Counted from the stretch's first letter, positions 36,425-45,508 are shown. The stretch: DNA of 64,000 bases from Hyphomicrobiales bacterium (GCA_900468285.1 UBTF01000001.1:434001-498000), one strand, 5' to 3'. Program-made: numbers and translations. Notes: generated by a model from the sequence alone, not told the origin.

Positions 36425-36444
36425 CCGGTTTGTTGCCAAACCGG
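36425..36444 (-). promoter_or_regulatory. Hairpin in the rpsD 5' leader
   Basis: A perfect 7-bp stem CCGGTTT / AAACCGG with a 6-base loop (GGCAAC on the mRNA), ending 24 bases before the rpsD start. S4 often represses its own mRNA through a leader structure; a role for this hairpin is only inferred. Confidence 0.4.
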
Positions 36445-36672
36445 ATCAAGGAAACACGCCCTCCTCTGAGGTCCGTTTAAGAACCTCTGACAGGTTTCTC
36501 ACATTTGCGAATGGAGAAGCCACGGGACATGTCGGTGATGTTGACTACCGAACGTCAGTTTATAAACTGCAAGGCAGTCAACGAAACACACCGAGCATTG
36601 CTGCCCGGTGTTGATGCGGCTTCTAGGTCTGTGTCATCGAATTGTCAATGAGAAAAAAGTTTCCGACACCTC

Positions 36673-36700
36673 TTGAATCCGGCTTTCGCCACGTTATTTT
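36673..36700 (+). promoter_or_regulatory. Probable terC promoter
   Basis: TTGAAT at 36673-36678 and TATTTT at 36695-36700 with a 16-base spacer. The predicted transcript would begin near 36706-36708, just before the structured leader. Confidence 0.5.
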
Positions 36701-36705
36701 TCAAG

Positions 36706-36841
36706 TGTGATCAGGACTCGGGCCCCTCTGGCGTATTCCGGACAATACGCGATGTCGAGTCTCTTAAGGTTGGGGCCACGTCTATGTCTGTCACACGTTC
36801 CCCATCCGTAAAGCCAACCTCGTCCGGAAAAAGGTTGACTG
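36706..36841 (+). ncRNA. Candidate structured cis-regulatory leader (riboswitch-like) of terC
   Basis: The leader can fold as an H-type pseudoknot: GACTCG (36715-36720) pairs with CGAGTC (36756-36761), GGCCCC (36721-36726) pairs with GGGGCC (36772-36777), and a perfect 7-bp hairpin GCGTATT / AATACGC (36731-36750) lies inside. AAGGTTG occurs twice, at 36766-36772 touching the pseudoknot and at 36831-36837 at the terC ribosome binding site. The single CCAACCT at 36814-36820 can pair with either copy (7 bp upstream, 6 bp downstream), so folding of the pseudoknot would decide whether the ribosome site is hidden. It does not match the yybP-ykoY manganese riboswitch that often precedes terC. Confidence 0.55.
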
Positions 36842-37825
36842 ATGGATTATTTGCTCATCGATTTTTTAGGCACTCCCGCTTGGATGTGGGGCGTCTTCAT
36901 TGCACTGGTTTTGGGACTTCTTGCCCTCGACCTTGGCGTCCTGCATAAAAACTCCAAGGAGATCGGCATACGCGAAAGCATGCTGATGTCCGGTTTCTAC
37001 ATTGCCATCGGCTTGGCCTTCGGTGGCTGGATCTGGTACCAGTCCGGCCAGCAGTCGGCGATGGAATATGTAACGGGCTTTGTCGTAGAAAAAAGCCTCG
37101 CGATGGATAACATCTTCATCATCGCGATGATTTTTTCCTACTTCGCCATTCCCCGCCAATACCAGCATCGTGTGCTGCTGTGGGGTATCCTCGGCGTTAT
37201 CGTCCTGCGCGGCATCATGATTGCTGCTGGCGCTGCCATCGTTGAGAACTTCCACTGGGTTCTTTATATCTTCGCCGCGTTCCTTGTATTCACCGGTCTC
37301 AAGATGCTGTTTTCGTCCGACCATGACGAAAACGATATCGGCAATAACAAGATTCTGAAGTTTTTGCGCAGTCACCTGCCGGTGACGAACACGCTGCACG
37401 GCGAGAAATTCCTCGTCAAGGAAGTCGATGAGAAAACCGGCAAGCTGAAGACCTTCGTAACGCCGCTGTTTCTTGCGCTGGTGATGGTCGAAATCGCCGA
37501 CCTGATCTTCGCAGTCGACTCGATCCCTGCGATCTTCGCGATCACGACTGACCCGTTCATCGTCTATACGTCGAACATCTTCGCGATCCTTGGTCTGCGT
37601 GCGCTCTACTTTGCGCTGGCAGCTCTGATGCACCGCTTCGCTTACCTGAAATATGCTCTGGCTGCGGTTCTGGTTTTTGTCGGCTCCAAGATCTTCGTGG
37701 CTGATATGCTGGGCATCGCAAAGATCCCGCCTGCCCTCTCGCTTGGCATCACGGTTGCCATCTTGGTAACGGGTGTAGTCGGTTCGCTTCTGGCTACGCG
37801 TAAGGAAGCGAAAACGATCGAGTAA
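36842..37825 (+). CDS. TerC family integral membrane protein
   Basis: A 327-residue membrane protein of about eight hydrophobic segments. The TerC hallmark is clear: VVEKSLAMDNIFIIAMIFSYF and LALVMVEIADLIFAVDSIPAIFAITTDPFIVYTSNIFAILGLRALYF, with membrane-embedded acidic residues that suggest metal ion transport. Related proteins (Alx, MeeF/MeeY) export manganese, often to metallate secreted proteins. ATG 36842 follows AAGG, which can be buried in a leader hairpin. The stop is two bases from that of the convergent ATPase gene. Confidence 0.9.
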   Translation: MDYLLIDFLGTPAWMWGVFIALVLGLLALDLGVLHKNSKEIGIRESMLMSGFYIAIGLAFGGWIWYQSGQQSAMEYVTGFVVEKSLAMDNIFIIAMIFSYFAIPRQYQHRVLLWGILGVIVLRGIMIAAGAAIVENFHWVLYIFAAFLVFTGLKMLFSSDHDENDIGNNKILKFLRSHLPVTNTLHGEKFLVKEVDEKTGKLKTFVTPLFLALVMVEIADLIFAVDSIPAIFAITTDPFIVYTSNIFAILGLRALYFALAALMHRFAYLKYALAAVLVFVGSKIFVADMLGIAKIPPALSLGITVAILVTGVVGSLLATRKEAKTIE

Positions 37826-37827
37826 TC

Positions 37828-39348
37828 CTACTCGGCCGCCAGCTTCGCATCATCTTCAGCCGCGTCCGCATCCCCGGGCGCGGTTTTTGCGTCAAGGTCT
37901 GGGAAAGCCACAATGCGTTTGCCGGAAAAATCGGCATGAACAACGACGAGTTCTTTTTCCTCGAAATAGCTCAGCAACCTGCGGGCGCGACGGGCGGAAT
38001 GGGTGCCATAGGCACGGGCGATGCGGGCGTCTGAAGGACACGGCTCTTCACCAAGTGCGGCCTTGACCAGAAGCAGAAAGACACCTTGGAGATCATCAGA
38101 AACGTTTGATGAAAGCTCAAGGGCATTTTCCCAGGCCTCAGTCGATGCCATTTCGAGATCAACGCCGGATCGGGTGATGGCCACCTGACGACGGAACTCA
38201 GACAGTGCCATGGGCGTGCCGGGAATTCGGCGCATTCGGGCACGCACGAGAAATTCCTGATAGAGAACGGCATCCGTGCGATAGGCCGACTGCGGATCGT
38301 CCATGATCTCGGCAAGCACGGCGGAAATCTTCTCGGCACGCTCCTCGGGCGACATATCCGCCTGGCTGCTGCGCTGAACCTGTTGCTGCGGCTCTGGTCC
38401 GCCAATGGCTGGTGTGGAGCGCGAAAGCTCCGCCAGAATATCTGTCGTCGGACGGGGTGCGGGTGGCGTGCGGCGCACAGGCGCGCGGGTAAACTCTTCC
38501 GGGTCGGGCGTGAAGATAAGGTCCTCAACGTCTTGCGGCGAGTCGGGAAGCGGCATCAGTTTCGGTGAAGACGAACGAGCCGATGTTTCGACCGCACCAA
38601 TGATGATCGGTAGCGGACGGCGCGACAGCGCAGGTCCAAGCGCCACGAAATTGCCGCGCTGCAAATCGCGGAACATTTCCGCCTGGCGGCGATCCATCCC
38701 CAAGAGGTCCGCTGCGCGGGCCATGTCGATATCCAGAAAGGTACGGCCCATCAAAAAGTTGGAGGCTTCGGCGGCGACGTTCTTGGCAAGCTTAGCCAGA
38801 CGCTGCGTGGCGATGACGCCTGCCAGACCGCGCTTTCGGCCCCGGCACATGAGGTTGGTCATGGCGCCCAGCGACATCTTGCGTGCGTCTTCCGTCACCT
38901 CACCGGCCACCGATGGCGCGAACATCTGCGCTTCGTCCACCACGACCAGAACCGGATACCAGAACTCGCGGTCCGCATCGAACAGGCCGTTGAGGAAGGC
39001 GGCAGCTGCCCGCATCTGCTGCTCGATATCGAGACCTTCCAGCGTCAGGACGCAGGAAACGCGGTGCTGCCTGATGCGATTGGCAATCCCCGCCAACTCA
39101 CCCTCTGTGCGTTCGCCATCAACGACCACGTGACCGAACTTGTCGGCCAATGTCACGAAATCGCCTTCCGGATCGATAATGACCTGCTGCACCCAAGGCG
39201 CGGATTGCTCCAGCAGCCTGCGGAGCAAATGCGATTTGCCAGACCCGGAATTGCCCTGCACCAACAAACGTGTGGCAAGCAATTCCTCAATATCGAGCTT
39301 GGCAGCTTGCCCGCCCGATAGGGTCCCCATGTCGATGCCGACCTGCAA
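37828..39348 (-). CDS. HerA/DUF87-type ATP-binding protein
   Basis: About 506 residues. The N-terminal half is a FtsK/HerA-like ATPase: Walker A LLVQGNSGSGKSHLLRRLLE, QVIIDPEGDFVTLAD, Walker B PVLVVVDEAQMFAP and the sensor-like GLAGVIATQRLAKLAKNVAAEA. A Pro-rich linker (RRTPPAPRPTT) leads to a C-terminal alpha-helical domain ending in a winged-helix-like segment (DARIARAYGTHSARRARRLLSYFEE). It lacks a neighbouring NurA nuclease, so it is not a standard HerA-NurA pair. I favour the TTG at 39348 (AGGGAA before it); TTG 39366 or ATG 39330 are possible. The function is unknown. Confidence 0.82.
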   Translation of the reverse strand: MQVGIDMGTLSGGQAAKLDIEELLATRLLVQGNSGSGKSHLLRRLLEQSAPWVQQVIIDPEGDFVTLADKFGHVVVDGERTEGELAGIANRIRQHRVSCVLTLEGLDIEQQMRAAAAFLNGLFDADREFWYPVLVVVDEAQMFAPSVAGEVTEDARKMSLGAMTNLMCRGRKRGLAGVIATQRLAKLAKNVAAEASNFLMGRTFLDIDMARAADLLGMDRRQAEMFRDLQRGNFVALGPALSRRPLPIIIGAVETSARSSSPKLMPLPDSPQDVEDLIFTPDPEEFTRAPVRRTPPAPRPTTDILAELSRSTPAIGGPEPQQQVQRSSQADMSPEERAEKISAVLAEIMDDPQSAYRTDAVLYQEFLVRARMRRIPGTPMALSEFRRQVAITRSGVDLEMASTEAWENALELSSNVSDDLQGVFLLLVKAALGEEPCPSDARIARAYGTHSARRARRLLSYFEEKELVVVHADFSGKRIVAFPDLDAKTAPGDADAAEDDAKLAAE

Positions 39349-39477
39349 TTTAAAAATTCCCTGCAATGCGAATGGATGAGCTGCGATTCGTGGAAACCAC
39401 CGCGAGCACGCTCCTTACCAAAAAAATCAGCAAATGCCCCGCCGCGTCAACACAATGCACAAGGAATATGTGCAGCT

Positions 39478-40356
39478 TCACGATGGAACACGAAGCAGAC
39501 TCAAGCGTCGGCCAAAAACGTTGAGCGCGAGCCCGGCCACCACCATCGCGCTGCCAATGACTTCCAGAAGCGTGATTTCTTCCGCAAAGGCGAAATATGC
39601 ACCAAGGAAGCCAACAATCGGCACCAGCAATGAAAACGGCGCGACCGTTCCCGCAGGGTAGCGCAAAAGAAGATAGCTCCAGATGCCAGCACCAACAATG
39701 GTTGCGCCATATGCCATGTAGACCACCACCAGAACCGTCAAGCCATTCGCGTTCGCTATACCCGTGGCGATCGCTTGCGGACCTTCCAGTGCCAGCGAAA
39801 GAACCAAAAGCGGCAAAACAGGCACGAGGCTGGTCCAGGCCACGAAGGATACCGCATTTACCCGGCCGACCTTGCGATTGACGATATTGCCGATTGCCCA
39901 GCTGAACGCTGCACCGACGCACATCAAAAGTGGCACCATGGCGGAAATGTTCAAGCGTTCCAGGCCGATTACCGCAAGACCTCCGAAAGCGACCGAGGCT
40001 CCGGCAATATGTGACTTGAGAGGGATTTCACCCAGCAGCGTTACCGCCAGTGCCATGGTGAAAAATGCCTGCGACTGCATGACGAGCGAAGCCAGCCCTG
40101 CCGGCAGCCCCCATTTGATAGCCGTATAGAGCAGTCCAAACTGGGCGCAGCCCATGACCATTCCGTAAACAACCATGTGTTTCCACGGCACCTTTGGTCT
40201 GGGCAGAAAGAAGATGAGCGGGACGGCAGCGAAGAAATAGCGCAGAGCCGTCAAAAACAAAGGCGGCATATCCATGACGCCGACCTTGATGACCACGAAG
40301 TTGAAGCCCCACAAAAAGACCGTGATGAGGGCAAGGAATATGTGCGGCACTGCCAT
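39478..40356 (-). CDS. EamA/RhaT family drug/metabolite transporter
   Basis: A 292-residue inner-membrane protein with ten predicted transmembrane helices in two EamA repeats: FLALITVFLWGFNFVVIKVG, PPLFLTALRYFFAAVPL, GLLYTAIKWGLPAGLASLVMQSQAFF, and in the second half FSWAIGNIVNRKVG and PAGTVAPFSLLVPIVGFLGAYFAFAEEITLLEVIGSAMVVAGL. It resembles amino acid exporters of the YdeD/EamA type, but the substrate is not known. ATG 40356 follows TTGGAAAA. Confidence 0.88.
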   Translation of the reverse strand: MAVPHIFLALITVFLWGFNFVVIKVGVMDMPPLFLTALRYFFAAVPLIFFLPRPKVPWKHMVVYGMVMGCAQFGLLYTAIKWGLPAGLASLVMQSQAFFTMALAVTLLGEIPLKSHIAGASVAFGGLAVIGLERLNISAMVPLLMCVGAAFSWAIGNIVNRKVGRVNAVSFVAWTSLVPVLPLLVLSLALEGPQAIATGIANANGLTVLVVVYMAYGATIVGAGIWSYLLLRYPAGTVAPFSLLVPIVGFLGAYFAFAEEITLLEVIGSAMVVAGLALNVFGRRLSLLRVPS

Positions 40357-40576
40357 GTGTTTTTCCAATCGCGACCGCAAGGGGATTGCGGCATTCTTGA
40401 CCGGCGGCGCGCTTGCGACCCGCAGTCAGCAAGACAACAGTCCATAAAGCGCAGCGTTGCGGGTGGCAAGCGCAAGAAAGCAAGTTCGAAAATAACGAAT
40501 AAGCCGTCGGTGTTTTCGTCCGCGACTTCGACCGGATCAAAGAATGCAAGTTTTGGGGATCAGACTCATGGCGGAT

Positions 40577-41080
40577 CTATGGCTCCAGCCTTACGTCCAT
40601 GAGAATGAGGTCATGATAGATAGCCCCGACTTTCATGGCGCGCCGCTCAAGACCATATTGTTTGAACCCCGCTTTCCCATAGAGCCTTTGCGCCGAAACG
40701 TTCGATGCTGCGACCGCAAGGTATAGCTGTTCAACGCGATGGCGAGCTTCGTCCATCACGTGCCTGAGAAGTGCCGCACCAATACCCGTACCCTGCGCGT
40801 CCGGTACCACATACATGCCCCAGATCAAGCCTCGATGCCTGGTCTTTATGTCTTTGGAAACTCGCAGTCCAACAGTGCCCAAAAGCACATCTCGATCGCA
40901 AGCACGTGCACCAAAAACAAGACCGCCTTCCAGCCGCTCGGCAAACGCTGCAATCGACAAGCCGTCCTCTTCTTCAAAGGATGCGCAAAATGCTTCCGGG
41001 TGACGGGCAAGTCCGTCGAGCCGCAATGCGCGATAATCTTCGGCATCTGCGGATCCTAATTTCTGAATGGAAAACTGCAT
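40577..41080 (-). CDS. GNAT-family N-acetyltransferase
   Basis: A 167-residue acetyltransferase: N-terminal YRALRLDGLARHPEAFCASFEEE, the acetyl-CoA site WGMYVVPDAQGTGIGAALLRHVMDEA and motif B NVSAQRLYGKAGFKQYGLERRAMKVG. This pattern resembles RimI-like GNATs acting on small molecules. ATG 41080 follows AGGGTCCCAA. The substrate is unknown. Confidence 0.88.
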   Translation of the reverse strand: MQFSIQKLGSADAEDYRALRLDGLARHPEAFCASFEEEDGLSIAAFAERLEGGLVFGARACDRDVLLGTVGLRVSKDIKTRHRGLIWGMYVVPDAQGTGIGAALLRHVMDEARHRVEQLYLAVAASNVSAQRLYGKAGFKQYGLERRAMKVGAIYHDLILMDVRLEP

Positions 41081-41133
41081 TTGGGACCCTTTTTTCGAAC
41101 CTTGTCTTGGCGGTAAATTTCAAGGTACGATTA

Positions 41134-41164
41134 CCATTCCCGCCGAGATGACCGGCGGGAATGG
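41134..41164. terminator. Strong hairpin downstream of the DUF1127-like gene
   Basis: A perfect 12-bp stem CCATTCCCGCCG / CGGCGGGAATGG with a 7-base loop. The T run (CGCTTTTTC) is on the plus-strand side, while the upstream gene is on the minus strand, so its direction of action is uncertain. Confidence 0.55.
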
Positions 41165-41171
41165 CGCTTTT

Positions 41172-41408
41172 TCAAAAGCGCGGCAACCAGAGTGGCAGCG
41201 GCGGCATTTTTGAAACGGGTTCCTTCACAGGAAGACCGATATCCTTCCGCATCCGATCGGACAGGTGCAACACATCCATCTGCACACGTTTCTTGCGCAA
41301 AGCCGCAAAAAATACAGCGCGCAGCGTACTTCGCAAACCAAACTGCTTGAGCAATTCGTCCACCGCCGCGGAAAGACTATTTACACGCATTAATTGATCA
41401 TTGGACAT
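41172..41408 (-). CDS. DUF1127-like small protein
   Basis: A 78-residue protein (from ATG 41408) with a C-terminal segment VQMDVLHLSDRMRKDIGLPVKEP that matches the DUF1127/YjiS pattern (L-S-D-R-x2-R-D-I-G-L). The N-terminus SNDQLMRVNSLSAAVDELLKQFGLRSTLRAVFFAALRKKR is longer than in the short arginine-rich members. DUF1127 proteins of Agrobacterium and relatives have been linked to RNA and phosphate or stress regulation. The frame is open to 41495, but that part is not family-like; the ribosome binding site is weak. Confidence 0.65.
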   Translation of the reverse strand: MSNDQLMRVNSLSAAVDELLKQFGLRSTLRAVFFAALRKKRVQMDVLHLSDRMRKDIGLPVKEPVSKMPPLPLWLPRF

Positions 41409-41546
41409 AGGGATACCGTCCCGGCGCAACCAAGCGACAGGTCCTTTTGAAATTGGAAAAGATGTGCAGGACAGGATGGGGCACAGATGGCCCAAAACAT
41501 CACACTACTGCGATACGATATGGTTAGATTTGCCTAAGGGCGGAAG

Positions 41547-41570
41547 AAAGGTCTTACTTAAGAGACCTTT
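41547..41570 (-). terminator. Hairpin directly after the 29-residue ORF
   Basis: A perfect 8-bp stem AAAGGTCT / AGACCTTT with an 8-base loop that itself contains CTTAAG; the trailing CTTCC on the minus strand is only weakly T-rich. It starts at the stop codon of the small ORF. Confidence 0.5.
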
Positions 41571-41658
41571 ATCGATGGGTAAGCGCCATAATTCCAGCGA
41601 GTGCCGGTAGCGTCCATCGAGCTGCGCCGCGGAGGCAAAGATGCATAAATGTGTTCAT
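41569..41658 (-). CDS. Small ORF (29 residues), unrecognised
   Basis: ATG 41658 is preceded by AGGAGG at seven bases, a perfect ribosome binding site, and the ORF ends with TAA at 41569 immediately before a hairpin. The product begins MNTFMHLCLRGAARWTLPAL and goes on AGIMALTHR: a short amphipathic or membrane-seeking peptide with Arg residues. No family is known to me. The strong translation signal and the hairpin suggest a real gene, but the small size keeps confidence low. murI lies upstream on the same strand, 113 bases away. Confidence 0.42.
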   Translation of the reverse strand: MNTFMHLCLRGAARWTLPALAGIMALTHR

Positions 41659-41771
41659 TCTAACGCCTCCTATGGTTTGAGTTGCAAGCACAAGATCTTT
41701 GCCACAGCCACCTGGAGATTTCAAGATGCGCAATCTCGAATTGCATTCACTTCATGATAATAGATGCAAAT

Positions 41772-42620
41772 TTACAACATTCCGGGCGAGGCTTGACCGA
41801 TCTTGAGCCCAAACCCCTGCATCAGCCGCCGCGTTGTGAAATCTGGCTGCCCTGAGGTGAAAACCGCGAAATCGAAACCTTCCGGGTGATCGACGCTCTC
41901 CATGGAGCCGATCTTGCGCTTTGCCTGTCGCGCTATGGCTTCCGCTGGATCGAGCCAGTCCACCGGCCATGGCGCGAGACGACGGAAGACATTGGCCATG
42001 AAGGGATAATGTGTGCAGGCCAGCACCACGATATCGGTGCGTCTGCCCTCTTCCTCGATGAAACAGGGCGAGATTTCCGCCAGAACCGCGTCGTCGGAAA
42101 TCGTTTCGCCGCGAATCCATGCCTCGGCCATACGTGCCAGGTTCTCCGAGCCCACAAGGCGCACATGACACTGCGAAGCAAAGGATTGAATGAGATCACG
42201 CGTATAAGCGCGCTTGACCGTGCCGGGCGTAGCCAGAACGGAGACAAGGCCCGAACGCGTCCGCTCTGCCGCCGGCTTGATCGCAGGCACCGTGCCGACA
42301 AATGTCATGTCGGGATATGTTTCGCGCAGGGCTGCACCCGCCAGCGTGAAGGCCGTGTTGCAGGCGACGATGCAGATTTCCGGCTGATAGATGGCAATCA
42401 ACCGTCCGAAAAGAGAAAGAAGCCGCTCCCTCAAGGCATCTTCCTCCCAGCCGCCATAGGGAAAGCCTGCATCGTCGGCGACATAGATGAAACCGCGCTC
42501 GGGCATGAGCACCCGCGCCTCTCGCAGAACAGTCAGCCCACCGATGCCGCTATCCAGCACCAGCACCGGTTTGAGGGCCGTCTGTGTGGAATCACCCGTT
42601 GTTTCCGTCATCGTCCGCAT
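41772..42620 (-). CDS. murI: Glutamate racemase
   Basis: Makes D-glutamate for peptidoglycan. The 282-residue protein has the two catalytic cysteine blocks, [12 protein letters not shown] and [10 protein letters not shown], and the N-terminal [17 protein letters not shown]; Asp in [11 protein letters not shown] also fits. ATG 42620 follows GAGGGGAGCA, better than ATG 42611; it overlaps the 3' end of the upstream RNA methyltransferase gene by 29 bases, so the two are cotranscribed. Confidence 0.94.
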   Translation of the reverse strand: MRTMTETTGDSTQTALKPVLVLDSGIGGLTVLREARVLMPERGFIYVADDAGFPYGGWEEDALRERLLSLFGRLIAIYQPEICIVACNTAFTLAGAALRETYPDMTFVGTVPAIKPAAERTRSGLVSVLATPGTVKRAYTRDLIQSFASQCHVRLVGSENLARMAEAWIRGETISDDAVLAEISPCFIEEEGRRTDIVVLACTHYPFMANVFRRLAPWPVDWLDPAEAIARQAKRKIGSMESVDHPEGFDFAVFTSGQPDFTTRRLMQGFGLKIGQASPGML

Positions 42621-43422
42621 TGCTCCCCTCAGCATAAGGACCGTTGCTGCCGCGCGGTGTCTGGCGGCCATATTTATCGAAGGTGCCGAACACGCCGCGC
42701 AGCACGCTGATTTCCTGGGAACTCAGCGCCCGACGAGACAGAACAGCTCGCAGATTTTCGATCATACGCTGTTTCTTGCCTTCCGGACGGAAATAACCGC
42801 GTGCGTCCAGCGCCTCTTCCAGCTGGTCGAACAGACCGTAAAGCTGCTCTTTCGTCGCCTGCTTCTGCTCTAGAGGCTCGAACAATGTCTGGCTCAAATC
42901 TTCCATGCCGGATTTCATCCACTCGTAGGACATCAAAAGCACGGCCTGGGCGATGTTTAGCGAGGCAAAAGCAGGGTTGACCGGGAAAGTGACGATTTCG
43001 TCAGCCAGCGCCACTTCCTCATTGGTCAGGCCCCATCTTTCGCGACCAAAGAGAATGCCGGTCTTTTCACCGGACTTGAATTTGACGCGAAGGGTCTCTG
43101 CGGCGACGACGGGTGCGCGGACGGGTTTGAAACCGTACCGCTCTCGGGCTGTCGTCGCATAGGTAAATTGCAGGTCGGCGGTGGCTTCCTCGATCGTATC
43201 GAACACCCGCGTATTATCGATGACGTGATCGGCCTTGGATGCGGCGGAACGTGCCTTTTCATTCGGCCAGCCATCACGCGGATTGACCAGCCGAAGCTCG
43301 GCCAGACCGAAATTGGCCATGGCACGCGCCACCATGCCGATGTTTTCACCCAGTTGCGGTTCGACCAGAATGATTGCCGGACCTTCTGCCAGAAGCTCCA
43401 GCTCGCTGTTTGTACCTGCCAT
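42592..43422 (-). CDS. TrmH-family (TrmJ-like) tRNA/rRNA 2'-O-methyltransferase
   Basis: A 276-residue SPOUT methyltransferase. The knot motifs are visible: [86 protein letters not shown]. This N-terminal pattern is that of TrmJ (COG0565), which methylates tRNA position 32. The C-terminal extension binds RNA in relatives. ATG 43422 follows GGAAGGCGAAG. Its 3' end overlaps murI by 29 bases. Confidence 0.9.
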   Translation of the reverse strand: MAGTNSELELLAEGPAIILVEPQLGENIGMVARAMANFGLAELRLVNPRDGWPNEKARSAASKADHVIDNTRVFDTIEEATADLQFTYATTARERYGFKPVRAPVVAAETLRVKFKSGEKTGILFGRERWGLTNEEVALADEIVTFPVNPAFASLNIAQAVLLMSYEWMKSGMEDLSQTLFEPLEQKQATKEQLYGLFDQLEEALDARGYFRPEGKKQRMIENLRAVLSRRALSSQEISVLRGVFGTFDKYGRQTPRGSNGPYAEGSNADDDGNNG

Positions 43423-43500
43423 CTTCGCCTTCCAATATTTCGGCGTCTCACTGGCACAGTTTTCTGGACAAATCAAAGGCAGCGATCCGCGAAAAGCGGC

Positions 43501-44031
43501 TTATTCGCCCTTGATGATGTTGGTCATCTCCTGGAGAAGGGAATCACGCCCCTCATCGCCTACGCGGTGAATGTCGTTGATGACAGGCCGGCCATCTTCC
43601 TCGATCACATCGAAATTGACCTGATCAACCGTTGCCTTCATTTCGGCTTCGTCCATGCAGGCCCAAAGCTTGAACTTCACCGTCACATCCGTCACGCCAT
43701 CCTTGGGTGGTGCGGGCGTTATTGTAACGTCCTGCAGTGGGCAGCCGTCCTGCGAATTGGTAACGACGTCATAGCCAAAGGGGTCGCCCTTGTCGCCACT
43801 CTCTACGTCTGACGCGGGCTTCTTTGAAGCTTCGCGGTACTGCGCCACGAACCCCTTGCTGAACTGCGTCGTCAGCAGGTCCTCGTCAAAGATGTATTTC
43901 CAGTCATCCGCTTCGCCAGACCAGTTCTTGACGGTGATATCCATCACCTTTTTGACGGGCTCCGCCGGGTCTGCAGCAGATGCGGTGGTGGCAATGAGGA
44001 TGGCGGCGGTGGCGAGCAGAAATTTCCGCAT
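43501..44031 (-). CDS. Exported protein, probably DUF3828-like
   Basis: A 176-residue protein with a clear signal peptide ([20 protein letters not shown]). The mature part has [52 protein letters not shown] and [14 protein letters not shown], reminiscent of the DUF3828 family, though I am not certain. Two Cys residues may form a disulfide. ATG 44031 follows AGGACACCATC. It is divergent from icd. The function is unknown. Confidence 0.75.
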   Translation of the reverse strand: MRKFLLATAAILIATTASAADPAEPVKKVMDITVKNWSGEADDWKYIFDEDLLTTQFSKGFVAQYREASKKPASDVESGDKGDPFGYDVVTNSQDGCPLQDVTITPAPPKDGVTDVTVKFKLWACMDEAEMKATVDQVNFDVIEEDGRPVINDIHRVGDEGRDSLLQEMTNIIKGE

Positions 44032-44166
44032 GATGGTGTCCTGGTAGAAGGCTTACCCAACGTAAGCGATTCGCCAGACTGTAATTCTCCAATGGCTTTT
44101 GGCAACGTGTTTCAGCGTGCATCGGAACCAAAAAAGCACGTGCATGGCTTTGCCTTCTACGCACAC

Positions 44167-44194
44167 GATGCTATAGCGCCACGGGATATTTTTT
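44167..44194 (+). promoter_or_regulatory. Possible icd promoter
   Basis: In the region 44032-44241, TTGCCT at about 44151-44156 and TATAGC at about 44173-44178 lie 16 bases apart on the plus strand, about 65 bases before the icd start. A GCTTAC-N5-GTAAGC hairpin near 44053-44069 lies upstream of the divergent gene. Confidence 0.35.
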
Positions 44195-44241
44195 GCATAT
44201 CGCGCCCTCCCGGCGCAATCGTTCTCGAAGGTGAGGAATTC

Positions 44242-45456
44242 ATGACAAAGATCAAGGTAGCCAATCCGGTCGTCGATCTCGACGGCGACGAAATGACCCG
44301 TATCATCTGGCAGCTCATCAAGGACAAGCTGATCCTGCCTTACCTCGATCTCGATATCGAATATTACGATCTTTCCGTTGAAAACCGCGATGCTACCAAC
44401 GACCAGGTAACGGTCGATGCGGCAAACGCCATCAAGAAGCACGGCGTTGGCATCAAGTGCGCAACGATCACGCCTGATGAAGACCGCGTCAAGGAATTCA
44501 ACCTCAAGCAGATGTGGAAGAGCCCGAACGGCACAATCCGCAACATTCTGGGCGGCGTTATTTTCCGCGAGCCCATCATCTGCAAAAACGTGCCACGTCT
44601 CGTTCCCGGCTGGACCAAGCCGATCGTCGTCGGCCGTCACGCATTTGGCGACCAGTACAAGGCAACCGATTTCAAGTTCCCAGGCAAGGGCAAGCTGACG
44701 ATCAAGTTCGTTGGTGAAGACGGCCAGGTGATCGAGAAGGACGTTTACGACGCTCCCGGCGCTGGCGTGGCATTGGCCATGTACAACTTGGATGAGTCGA
44801 TCCGCGAATTCGCACGCGCCTCCATGAACTATGGTCTGATGCGCAAGTGGCCTGTCTACCTGTCCACGAAGAACACGATCCTCAAGGCTTATGACGGTCG
44901 CTTCAAGGACATCTTCGAAGAAGTCTATCAGACCGAATTCAAGGCGAAGTTCGACGAACTCGGCATCACCTATGAGCACCGCCTGATCGATGACATGGTT
45001 GCCTCCGCTCTGAAGTGGTCTGGCGGTTACATCTGGGCCTGCAAAAACTATGACGGCGACGTTCAGTCTGACACCGTCGCCCAGGGCTTCGGTTCGCTCG
45101 GCCTGATGACCTCCGTTCTGCTGTCGCCAGACGGTCGCACGGTTGAGGCTGAAGCTGCTCACGGCACGGTGACACGTCACTACCGTCAGCACCAGAAGGG
45201 CCAGGAAACCTCGACCAACTCCATCGCGTCGATCTTCGCCTGGACCCGTGGTCTCGCACACCGCGCCAAGCTGGACGACAATGCCGAGCTCGCAAAGTTT
45301 GCGGAAACGCTTGAGAAGGTTTGCGTCGACACGGTCGAAGCTGGCTTCATGACCAAGGATCTCGCACTGCTGATCGGCCCTGATCAGCCATGGCTTTCCA
45401 CCACGGCGTTCCTCGACAAGATCGACGAAAACCTGAAGAAGGCAATGGCCGCCTGA
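44242..45456 (+). CDS. icd: NADP-dependent isocitrate dehydrogenase
   Basis: Oxidises isocitrate to 2-oxoglutarate in the TCA cycle. The 404-residue protein is of the eukaryote-like homodimeric type: [121 protein letters not shown] and [16 protein letters not shown] 44242 follows GAGGAATTC. A strong terminator follows. Confidence 0.97.
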   Translation: MTKIKVANPVVDLDGDEMTRIIWQLIKDKLILPYLDLDIEYYDLSVENRDATNDQVTVDAANAIKKHGVGIKCATITPDEDRVKEFNLKQMWKSPNGTIRNILGGVIFREPIICKNVPRLVPGWTKPIVVGRHAFGDQYKATDFKFPGKGKLTIKFVGEDGQVIEKDVYDAPGAGVALAMYNLDESIREFARASMNYGLMRKWPVYLSTKNTILKAYDGRFKDIFEEVYQTEFKAKFDELGITYEHRLIDDMVASALKWSGGYIWACKNYDGDVQSDTVAQGFGSLGLMTSVLLSPDGRTVEAEAAHGTVTRHYRQHQKGQETSTNSIASIFAWTRGLAHRAKLDDNAELAKFAETLEKVCVDTVEAGFMTKDLALLIGPDQPWLSTTAFLDKIDENLKKAMAA

Positions 45457-45482
45457 TTGGCACGCCATATGGAAAGAAACAG

Positions 45483-45508
45483 AAACCCGGCCACTGCGCC
45501 GGGTTTTT
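45483..45508 (+). terminator. Rho-independent terminator of icd
   Basis: AAACCCGGC-CACTGC-GCCGGGTTTTT, a perfect 9-bp stem followed by a T5 run 27 bases after the icd stop. Confidence 0.92.

Larger units (their letters stand above)
41409..41771. other. Intergenic region between the DUF1127-like gene and murI
   Basis: About 360 bases. It holds a minus-strand 29-codon ORF (41569-41658) followed by a hairpin (41547-41570). On the plus strand a 38-codon ORF (41641-41757) starts five bases after GGAGG; it has no recognisable feature and overlaps the minus-strand ORF. I see no tRNA and no known small RNA. Confidence 0.45.

Noticed and set aside
36706-36841. yybP-ykoY manganese riboswitch before terC
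   Set aside because: The conserved GGGGAGTAG-type core and its three-way layout are not present; the fold seen is a pseudoknot.
41641-41757. 38-codon plus-strand ORF with GGAGG before murI
   Set aside because: No hydrophobic, domain or terminator support, and it overlaps the better-supported minus-strand ORF.
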